Source: Serinibacter arcticus
Lineage (GTDB): Bacteria > Actinomycetota > Actinomycetes > Actinomycetales > Beutenbergiaceae
NCBI RefSeq assembly: GCF_003121705.1
Contig: NZ_PYHR01000002.1
Coordinates: 2,542,001 to 2,606,000, forward strand
Direction of reading: 5' to 3'
Length of the DNA stretch: 64,000 nucleotides
In this document: in pieces, positions 27,244-33,384 of the stretch
How positions within the stretch are numbered: the first letter of the stretch is position 1
How the letters are laid out: each line of letters begins with the position of its first letter
Made by a program: the position numbers and the translations under genes
Notes under the pieces: generated by a model
What the model was told of the DNA's origin: nothing
Databases searched by the model: none
The model's input: only the letters and a program-made list of their open reading frames with translations

Positions 27244-28314
27244 TCAGATCTGGCGGGGGGCGGCGGTGGAGTCGCGGACGACGAGCGTCGTGGCCACCTC
27301 GACGTGGCGTGCGCGGAGGCCGGGTCGGGCGGCGACCTCGAGGAGGTCGCGCAGGGCGAGGCGGCCCATTTCGTGCAGCGGCTGGCGGACGGCGGTGAGT
27401 GGCGGCGCGGCCCACTGGGCGGCCTCGGTGTCGTCGTAGGCGACGACGCTCAGGTCCCCCGGGACGTCGACGCCGGCCCGGCGGGCCGCCTCGAGGACGC
27501 CGAGCGCCTGCAGGTCGCACGCGCTGAAGATGGCGGTAGGGGCGTCGTCGCCCGCGAGCCACTCCGAGGCGACGGCGAGGCCGGACGCGTAGTCCCAGCC
27601 CGTGTGCTCCACGAAGCGGGGGTCGACGGCGACGCCCGCCGACTCGCACGCGGCCCGGAAGCCGTGCACCCGCTCGCGGGCGACGCGCGCCCCCGACGGT
27701 CCGGCGATCACGCCGATCCGGCGGTGGCCGAGCCCGAGCAGGTGCTCGGTGGCGGAGTACCCGCCGGCCCAGTTGGTGGAGCCGATGCTGACGACGGAGT
27801 CGCCGGTGACGTCCATCGGGTCGATGGCGACGACGGGCAGGTGCTTCTGCGCGAGCTGCACCGCGTGCTCGACCGAGAGGTCGGCGGTCACGACGATGGC
27901 GCCGGTGCGTCCGGCGAGGGAGAGGCGCTGCGCCCACTCGCTCGGCTCCAGCACGCCCGTCTCGGGGTCCTCGAGCTGGAACCGGCTCACGACCATGTCG
28001 ACGCCCTGGGCCTCGGCCTCGAGCGAGATGCCGGCGAGGATCTCCATCGCGTACGGGGTGCCGAGGCGGTCGAGCATCACCTGGATGCTGCGCTGCGGTC
28101 GGGGCGTGCGGGGGGCGCGGGGGGTGCGCCTGACGTAGCCGAGCTCGTCGATGGCCTGCTGGACGCGGAGGCGGGTCGCGGCCGAGATGCCGGCGTGCTC
28201 GTTGAGGACCTTCGAGACGGTGGGGGGCGAGACCTGCGCGAGGGCGGCGATGTCTTCGAGGCGGGGTCGACGCGTTCCTGATTCCTCGGTGCGGACGGCA
28301 CCCTGCCGGCTCAT
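27244..28314 (-). CDS. LacI-family transcriptional regulator
   Basis: A 356-residue repressor. N-terminal helix-turn-helix with hinge RLEDIAALAQVSPPTVSKVLNEHAG ... ELGYVRR (residues about 17-58, written here in parts), then a periplasmic-binding-like sensor domain (RIGVIAGPSGARV, GWDYASGLAVASEWLAGDD, SVVAYDDTEAAQWAAPPLTAVRQP). The start is uncertain: ATG 28314 (MSRQGAV) or ATG 28326 (MFPPMSRQ). It is the first gene of the GH3-DhaKL operon and presumably controls it in response to an oligosaccharide or sugar. Confidence 0.9.
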   Translation of the reverse strand: MSRQGAVRTEESGTRRPRLEDIAALAQVSPPTVSKVLNEHAGISAATRLRVQQAIDELGYVRRTPRAPRTPRPQRSIQVMLDRLGTPYAMEILAGISLEAEAQGVDMVVSRFQLEDPETGVLEPSEWAQRLSLAGRTGAIVVTADLSVEHAVQLAQKHLPVVAIDPMDVTGDSVVSIGSTNWAGGYSATEHLLGLGHRRIGVIAGPSGARVARERVHGFRAACESAGVAVDPRFVEHTGWDYASGLAVASEWLAGDDAPTAIFSACDLQALGVLEAARRAGVDVPGDLSVVAYDDTEAAQWAAPPLTAVRQPLHEMGRLALRDLLEVAARPGLRARHVEVATTLVVRDSTAAPRQI

Positions 28315-28420
28315 CGGCGGAAACATTCCTGGAACATGCCACGACAGTAGGGGTGGTCGGGGCGGATGGCAAGGGCTCCGGGCGGTGATGACAAGCGTCC
28401 CGGCCGATGGGCTCATCCAA

Positions 28421-28440
28421 GGAAAGTCGCGAAAGTTTCC
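28421..28440. promoter_or_regulatory. Candidate LacI-type operator
   Basis: GGAAAGTCGCGAAAGTTTCC lies about 107 bp upstream of the LacI start. It has GGAAA/TTTCC ends and contains the palindrome GAAAGTTTC (28431-28439), a form common in LacI-family sites. No second copy is seen before the GH3 gene. Confidence 0.4.
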
Positions 28441-28456
28441 ATGGGGGTAGGGCAGT

Positions 28457-28491
28457 GCGCCCGGGCCCGCGTTTCGCGCGAACCCGGGCGC
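28457..28491. terminator. Hairpin downstream of the serine protease gene
   Basis: GCGCCCGGG (28457-28465) pairs with CCCGGGCGC (28483-28491); the loop holds an inner TTCGCGCGAA palindrome. It is placed 17 bp after the minus-strand protease gene. Confidence 0.65.
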
Positions 28492-28507
28492 GACCTCGGG
28501 TGGGTGG

Positions 28508-29467
28508 TTACGGCGACCCCTGCCGCGCCGTGTTGACCAGTCGGGTCAGGTCGTTGCCGCCGGAGCACCAGTTCGCGGAGCCCTCGGCCGAGACGACGGC
28601 CACGATCGAGGGGCCCGCGTCCCACCAGGCCCAGACGCCGCTGCCGGACTGGCCGTCGAACGTGTCGGCGTCGGTGGAGATCGCCCGGCCGCCGCCGAAG
28701 TCGAGAGCCGACTCGTCCAGCCACTTGCTGTTCTGCCAGTGGGGGATGACGCCGCCACCGACGTCGTCCGGGTAGCCGGCGGTGGTCCAGAACCGCTGGC
28801 CGTCCCAGCCGCTGTCGTAGGTGCGCACGCCGAACCAGCCGTAGGAGTCGCCGATCCGGTCCGCGGTGACGAGCACGACGTAGTCCTCGTCGAGCTTGGA
28901 GAACGGGATCGTGTCACCGAGCCGGACGCCCGGGTAGGACCAGACGTTGGTGATGCGCGAGGTGCGCACCGAGGTGGAGCCGTGTCGCAGCACCTCCACG
29001 ACGCCGGCGCCGTTGGACGCCCAGTCGACGACGTGGTTGGCCGTGAGCACGTGGCGGGGGCCGACGATCGCGCCCGAGCCGAAACCACCGTTGTCCATCT
29101 GGATCCGGCACACGTTGATCCAGGGGTAGGACGTGTCGTAGTACGGGTGCCGGTCGTCGGGACGGTAGACGGTGAGCGGGTGGAGGTCCTCGCCCTGATG
29201 CACCACGCGGGGGCGGGACTGGACCGCCGGGGAGTGGCGGGGCCGGACGACCTCGCCGAGCCAGCCCGGCCGGAACGGCTCGAGCGGCGCGAGCTCCTCG
29301 GCCGTCGTGGGGGCGTCGCGGTTCACGATGTGCACCTCGTAGGGCGTCGGCTTCGACGCCTCCAGCTCCGCCGCGAACTCGGCCGGCGGTTCGGAGACGT
29401 CGAGCTGCGCCAGACGCTCGGCGAGCTCGGATTCAGACAGTGGGGGTGTGTCGTCGTAGGTATCCAT
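28508..29467 (-). CDS. Trypsin-like serine protease (glutamyl endopeptidase-like)
   Basis: A 319-residue chymotrypsin-fold protease. The catalytic triad is visible: His in GPRHVLTANHVVDW (residues about 137-150), Asp in KLDEDYVVLV and Ser in TFDGQSGSGVW (residues about 265-275). An acidic N-terminal propeptide-like region of about 100 residues precedes the protease domain (PYYDTSYPWINVCRI). I see no signal peptide, which is odd for this family; either export is non-classical or the enzyme is intracellular. It is preceded by an independent upstream region and followed by a hairpin, so it is probably monocistronic. Confidence 0.83.
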   Translation of the reverse strand: MDTYDDTPPLSESELAERLAQLDVSEPPAEFAAELEASKPTPYEVHIVNRDAPTTAEELAPLEPFRPGWLGEVVRPRHSPAVQSRPRVVHQGEDLHPLTVYRPDDRHPYYDTSYPWINVCRIQMDNGGFGSGAIVGPRHVLTANHVVDWASNGAGVVEVLRHGSTSVRTSRITNVWSYPGVRLGDTIPFSKLDEDYVVLVTADRIGDSYGWFGVRTYDSGWDGQRFWTTAGYPDDVGGGVIPHWQNSKWLDESALDFGGGRAISTDADTFDGQSGSGVWAWWDAGPSIVAVVSAEGSANWCSGGNDLTRLVNTARQGSP

Positions 29468-29567
29468 GCCCAGGAAGAGTGAGGCGGGGGCGTGGTGATA
29501 CCTGGCGGTTCAGCCGCGGTTTGGCGGGCGCCGTCCTCCATGGGTCCCCGCTCGACGGCGTCGCCCG

Positions 29568-30383
29568 CTACTTGTCGCAGCCGATCCCGTCGTCGTCACG
29601 GTCGAGGTGCTTGGCATATCCGGGCTCGCCGCGGTGGATGGGGTCGGCGCCCGCTGCCCGGACCGCGTCACAGTTGGCGTAGCTGACGGAGGTGCCGCTG
29701 CCCGAGCCGGCGGACGAACCGCTGGAGGAGCCGCCGCTGCCGGCGAACGGCGCGATCGTGGTGCTCGGGGCGCTGGGCGTGGCGGGGACGGCTGCCTCGC
29801 GGGTGGTGACGGTGTTCTCGCGGTCGGTCACGGTCGTCTCCCGTCCGGCGACGGCGGCCTCGCGGGCGGCCAGGTCGGCGTCGCGGGTGTCCAGCTCGGT
29901 CGAACGGGCGTCGAGCTCGGTGGTACGGGTCGCCGTCGCTGCCTCGCGGTCGGCGACGGCTTGCTCGGCCGCGACGGCGGCAGCGGCGTCGGCCTCGAGC
30001 TGCGTGATGGTGGCGTTGGCGGTCTCGAGGCTGGTCTGCGTGTCCGCCAGGGTGGTCTGCTCCGCGACGAGGTCCTCGTTGACCGAGGCGAGCTCGGCGA
30101 TGGTCTCCTCCAGCTCGGCTGCGGTGCCGGCGCCGGGGGCGACGCCGACGAGGATGCCGACGAGCAGGCCCGCGACGCCCGCGATGGAGCCGACGGCCCA
30201 GCGGGGGAGCGTGCGCTTCTTGCGCTTCTCGGTCGCAGGGGTCGGAACGACGCCGATGACGGCGGTGTCGCGGCGGTCCTCCTCGGCGGAGCGGGTGCGC
30301 TCGGTCGAGCCGGGAACGTCCCAGGTGGGGTAGGCCTCGGTCTCGTCGGGGAACCAGTTGCCGGGGGTCTGGGGTGCAGGCAT
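29568..30383 (-). CDS. Membrane protein with coiled coil and Excalibur domain
   Basis: A 271-residue protein. A cytoplasmic N-terminus of about 60 residues is followed by one membrane helix (WAVGSIAGVAGLLVGILVGV), a long Ala/Thr/Glu heptad-rich coiled coil (about residues 88-200, including EREAAVAGRETTVTDRENT-type repeats), a Ser/Gly linker and a C-terminal Excalibur calcium-binding motif (NCDAVRAAGADPIHRGEPGY, then LDRDDDGIGCD). The Excalibur part would be extracellular. ATG at 30383; no strong ribosome-binding site. Function unknown. Confidence 0.8.
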   Translation of the reverse strand: MPAPQTPGNWFPDETEAYPTWDVPGSTERTRSAEEDRRDTAVIGVVPTPATEKRKKRTLPRWAVGSIAGVAGLLVGILVGVAPGAGTAAELEETIAELASVNEDLVAEQTTLADTQTSLETANATITQLEADAAAAVAAEQAVADREAATATRTTELDARSTELDTRDADLAAREAAVAGRETTVTDRENTVTTREAAVPATPSAPSTTIAPFAGSGGSSSGSSAGSGSGTSVSYANCDAVRAAGADPIHRGEPGYAKHLDRDDDGIGCDK

Positions 30384-30556
30384 GACGTCACTTCACTTCA
30401 CAGGGGGGCGATTACCCGGGACACCCGCGGGCCTGGAAGAACGTAACGCCCCGGGGCGAGGTGCGCGCGGCGAGCCAAGTGGCGCCGATTCGAAGCGTCG
30501 ATGAGTTGGCTAACTGTGTGGCTGCGCGAGGCTGAGCGTCGCTCCCCGGTCGCCGC

Positions 30557-30976
30557 TCAGATCGACCGACGGCGAGCCTGCTCCTCGGCAACGCCCGTCA
30601 CCACACGAAGCTGGAGCTGCGACAGCGCCTCCAGTCGCACCGAGGCGGGCAACGACTCGAGCGCGGCGACTGCGGCATCCACGGCCTGGGGGACCGAGGG
30701 CCGTCGGAGGCCCCGCTCTGTGCCGGTCCCGGCCGACGTGATCCCATCGGGCGCTTCCTCGCCGAACAGCTCATCCAGCGACAAGCCCAGAACCCGAGCG
30801 ATCGGACCTTGGTGCCGACTCGACGGCATCCGATAGCCCGTCTCGATCTGAGCGATGTACGGGTAGGACAGGCCTGTCGCCTCGGCGAGGGCCCTTCGGC
30901 TGAGGCCCAGCTGCTCGCGCCGTGACGCGATCCGACGCCCGACGCCGAGGTCGCCGGTCTTAGGTGAGGTCACCAT
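30557..30976 (-). CDS. XRE-family transcriptional regulator
   Basis: A 139-residue DNA-binding protein with a typical XRE helix-turn-helix (SRREQLGLSRRALAEATGLS, then YPYIAQIETGYRMPS). The C-terminal part is helical (AALESLPASVRLEALSQLQL) and may mediate dimerisation. The ATG at 30976 has GAGGAGG 6 bases upstream and is preferred over an in-frame ATG at 31000. It is divergent from the ADP-ribosylglycohydrolase gene. Two palindromic boxes in the intergenic region are likely its operators, so it probably represses both its own gene and the ADP-ribosylglycohydrolase operon. Confidence 0.88.
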   Translation of the reverse strand: MVTSPKTGDLGVGRRIASRREQLGLSRRALAEATGLSYPYIAQIETGYRMPSSRHQGPIARVLGLSLDELFGEEAPDGITSAGTGTERGLRRPSVPQAVDAAVAALESLPASVRLEALSQLQLRVVTGVAEEQARRRSI

Positions 30977-31002
30977 CGCGGCACCTCCTCTCGCGCTCAT
31001 CT

Positions 31003-31017
31003 TATGCGCCGCGCATA
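31003..31017. promoter_or_regulatory. Operator 1, palindrome TATGCG-NNN-CGCATA
   Basis: TATGCGCCGCGCATA, a perfect 6+3+6 inverted repeat 27 bp upstream of the XRE start codon, overlapping its probable -10 region (TAAGAT on the minus strand). Confidence 0.7.
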
Positions 31018-31026
31018 TCCAAGAGG

Positions 31027-31055
31027 TTGCATTCCGCGCATTCGGAGAGTACGTT
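31027..31055 (+). promoter_or_regulatory. Vegetative-type promoter of the ADP-ribosylglycohydrolase operon
   Basis: TTGCAT (31027-31032), a 17-bp spacer and TACGTT (31050-31055). Transcription would start near 31062, just before operator 2. Confidence 0.55.
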
Positions 31056-31070
31056 CAGCATCAGTTGAGC

Positions 31071-31085
31071 TATGCGGAGCGCATA
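31071..31085. promoter_or_regulatory. Operator 2, palindrome TATGCG-NNN-CGCATA
   Basis: TATGCGGAGCGCATA, the same half-sites as operator 1 with centres 68 bp apart. It lies between the promoter and the ribosome-binding site of the ADP-ribosylglycohydrolase gene. Confidence 0.7.
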
Positions 31086-31109
31086 GCCCCGACTTCGCCA
31101 GGAGGTTTC

Positions 31110-32573
31110 ATGCTTCACCTCGCCCACGCCCAGACCGACCGAGCCTGTGGCGTCCTTCTCGGCTCTGCTGCCGGTGACGCCCTTGGCGCCGGTTACGAGT
31201 TCGCCCGCGTCAGTCCGGACCTCGTCCCCGAGATGATCGGTGGCGGGCTCGGAAACTTCGCACCGGGGGAGTGGACCGACGACACGGCGCAGGCCGTCGC
31301 CATCGCCCAGGTGGTCGCTACCGGCCGCGATCTCCGCGACGGCGAGTCCATGGACGAGATCGCTCGAGGGTTCGCCCGCTGGTACGCGGGCGATCCTCCC
31401 GACGTCGGGATCCAGACCGGCGCTGTGCTGTCCCGAGCGGGGGCCACCCCCTCGGCCGCCGCGATGACCGCCGCCGCCCGCGAGGTCCACGACCGCTCGG
31501 GGCGGAGCGCTGGCAACGGCTCACTCATGCGGACCGGGCCGGTCGCCCTCGCCTACCTCGACGACCCCGAGGGTTGCGTTGAGACAGCGATGGCGATCAG
31601 CGCGCTCACGCACTTCCAGGACCACGCGCAGGAGGCGTGCGCACTCTGGTCGTTGATGATTCGTCACGCGGTGCTGACCGGTGAGATCCCGGTCTTCGAC
31701 GACGTCGCCCGCTGGATGCCCAACGCCGCCGTCTGGCGCGAGCGTCTGCGCAACGCCGAGTCGCGTCCGCCGTCGGACTTCGCGACGAACGGATGGGCCG
31801 TCGGCGCGCTTCAGGCAGCTTGGTCGGCGATCGCTCACACGCCCGTGCCCGAGGCCGATCCGTCGCGTCACCTCGCGGACGCGCTCACCACCGCCATCCG
31901 CATCGGGCACGACACCGACACCGTCGCTGCGATCGCCGGCGCCCTGCTCGGCGCTCGCTGGGGCATGACGGCGGTCCCGGCCCGGTGGCGTCGCATCCTG
32001 CACGGCTGGCCGGTCATCGACTCGCGGGAGCTCGAGCGCCTCGCGGTCCTCGGTGTGACCCGGGGGGAGGGAACCAAGTACGGGTGGCCCGCCGTCGAGC
32101 ACATCGACTACGTCCCGCTCCAGTACGGACGTCCCGCGCTCGCACGCCACCCCCACGACGACGGCGTGTGGCTCGCGGGAGCGACCGCGCTCGACCGCCT
32201 GCCCGAGGACGTCGACGCCGTCGTCACCCTCTGCCTCACCGGACGGACGCAGGTGCCCGACGGCATCGAGCAGATCACCTTCCGCCTCCAAGACGTCGCA
32301 GACCCCGAGAGCAACCCGAACCTCGACGCGGTGCTGCTCGACGCCGCCCGAACCGTGCGAGACCTCCGGCGGGAGGGTAGGACGGTTCTCGTGCACTGCG
32401 TCGCCGCTCACTCGAGAACCCCCACGGTTGGGATCGCCTACGCGATGCTTCGCGATGTCCCGCTGGCGGAGGCCACCGCGGCCGTCTGCCGAGTCCTTCC
32501 CGCTGCCTCGCCGAACGCCGGCTTCCGCGCCGCACTCGCCCGCTTCGACAACCGCTGGAGGAACGTTGCCTGA
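31110..32573 (+). CDS. ADP-ribosylglycohydrolase fused to a dual-specificity-phosphatase-like domain
   Basis: A 487-residue protein. Residues about 1-310 form an ARH/DraG domain that removes ADP-ribose from a target: GSAAGDALGAGYEF, EWTDDTAQAVAIAQ, GNGSLMRTGPVAL and GHDTDTVAAIAGALLGARWG hold the metal- and ADP-ribose-binding residues. Residues about 365-487 form a tyrosine/dual-specificity-phosphatase-like domain with the CX5R loop HCVAAHSRTP. The ATG at 31110 has a strong AGGAGGT at 31100-31106, so upstream in-frame codons are excluded. The stop overlaps the next gene by 8 bp. Regulated by the flanking operators. Confidence 0.88.
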   Translation: MLHLAHAQTDRACGVLLGSAAGDALGAGYEFARVSPDLVPEMIGGGLGNFAPGEWTDDTAQAVAIAQVVATGRDLRDGESMDEIARGFARWYAGDPPDVGIQTGAVLSRAGATPSAAAMTAAAREVHDRSGRSAGNGSLMRTGPVALAYLDDPEGCVETAMAISALTHFQDHAQEACALWSLMIRHAVLTGEIPVFDDVARWMPNAAVWRERLRNAESRPPSDFATNGWAVGALQAAWSAIAHTPVPEADPSRHLADALTTAIRIGHDTDTVAAIAGALLGARWGMTAVPARWRRILHGWPVIDSRELERLAVLGVTRGEGTKYGWPAVEHIDYVPLQYGRPALARHPHDDGVWLAGATALDRLPEDVDAVVTLCLTGRTQVPDGIEQITFRLQDVADPESNPNLDAVLLDAARTVRDLRREGRTVLVHCVAAHSRTPTVGIAYAMLRDVPLAEATAAVCRVLPAASPNAGFRAALARFDNRWRNVA

Positions 32574-33372
32574 CACCGACCCGGGTTCACGCGAGACCGG
32601 CGGGCGCGGCACCGGCGTCGTCCTCCACGTCCCGCACGCCTCGCGCCTGATCCCCGCCGATGCGCGCGCGAGCATCGTGCTCGACGACGCCGCTCTCGAG
32701 GCCGAACTCGATCTCATGACGGATTCGTTCACGGACGTGCTCGCAGAGCGAGCTGTCGCGGCGCTCGGCGGTCGCGTCGACATCGAGGTTCTCGCGGCAC
32801 CGGTCTCGCGACTGGCGGTCGACGTCGAGCGCTTCCCCGACGAGCGGGAAGAGATGAACGCCGTCGGGATGGGGGCGGTCTACACCCGCACCCACGACGG
32901 CTCACTCCTTCGAGATGCCGGCGATCCCAGCCTCGTGACGCGCTACGCGGACCCGCACGCCCGGGCGGTGCGCGACGCCGTCGCTCACCACCTCGAGCGC
33001 GACGGCGCGGCGGTGCTCCTCGACCTGCACTCCTACCCGTTGTGCCAGCTGCCGTACGAGATCGTTCCCGAGGGTTCGCCGCGTCCCGAGATCTGTCTCG
33101 GCGTCGACGAGGTGCACACGCCGCCGGAGCTCGTGGCGCTCGCGCGGGGAGCGTTCGCGGGATTCGACATCGAGATCAACTCGCCGTTCGCCGGGACGTA
33201 CGTGCCGCTGGACTTCTACGGCATCGATCGCCGCGTGTCGTCGCTGATGATCGAGATTCGCCGCGATGTGTACATGGACGAGGCATCGGTCGAGATGCAC
33301 GACGGTTCGTCGCGGGTCGTCCGAGCGATCGCTGCCCTCAACGAGGCGGTCGCCCCGCGCAGGTTCCGCTGA
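32566..33372 (+). CDS. N-formylglutamate amidohydrolase-family hydrolase
   Basis: A 268-residue zinc-dependent amidohydrolase of the FGase family (hutG-type in histidine degradation). Signatures: VLHVPHASRLIPA, VDVERFPDEREEMN, LLDLHSYPLCQLPYE, EINSPFAGTYVPLDFYG and SLMIEIRRDVYM. The start is taken as TTG 32566 because GGAGG lies 4 bases upstream and it overlaps the ARH stop codon. No other histidine-degradation genes are present; coupling to an ADP-ribosylglycohydrolase suggests a different amide or ester substrate. The gene converges with the SIR2 fusion, 12 bp apart. Confidence 0.87.
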   Translation: MPDTDPGSRETGGRGTGVVLHVPHASRLIPADARASIVLDDAALEAELDLMTDSFTDVLAERAVAALGGRVDIEVLAAPVSRLAVDVERFPDEREEMNAVGMGAVYTRTHDGSLLRDAGDPSLVTRYADPHARAVRDAVAHHLERDGAAVLLDLHSYPLCQLPYEIVPEGSPRPEICLGVDEVHTPPELVALARGAFAGFDIEINSPFAGTYVPLDFYGIDRRVSSLMIEIRRDVYMDEASVEMHDGSSRVVRAIAALNEAVAPRRFR

Positions 33373-33384
33373 CGGCGCCGAGCC

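Noticed and set aside
24839-28420. GH3 frame open for 1,193 codons
   Set aside because: Homology begins only at MTDNDVDNDVSP (27208); the upstream part is a shadow of the LacI gene in another frame.
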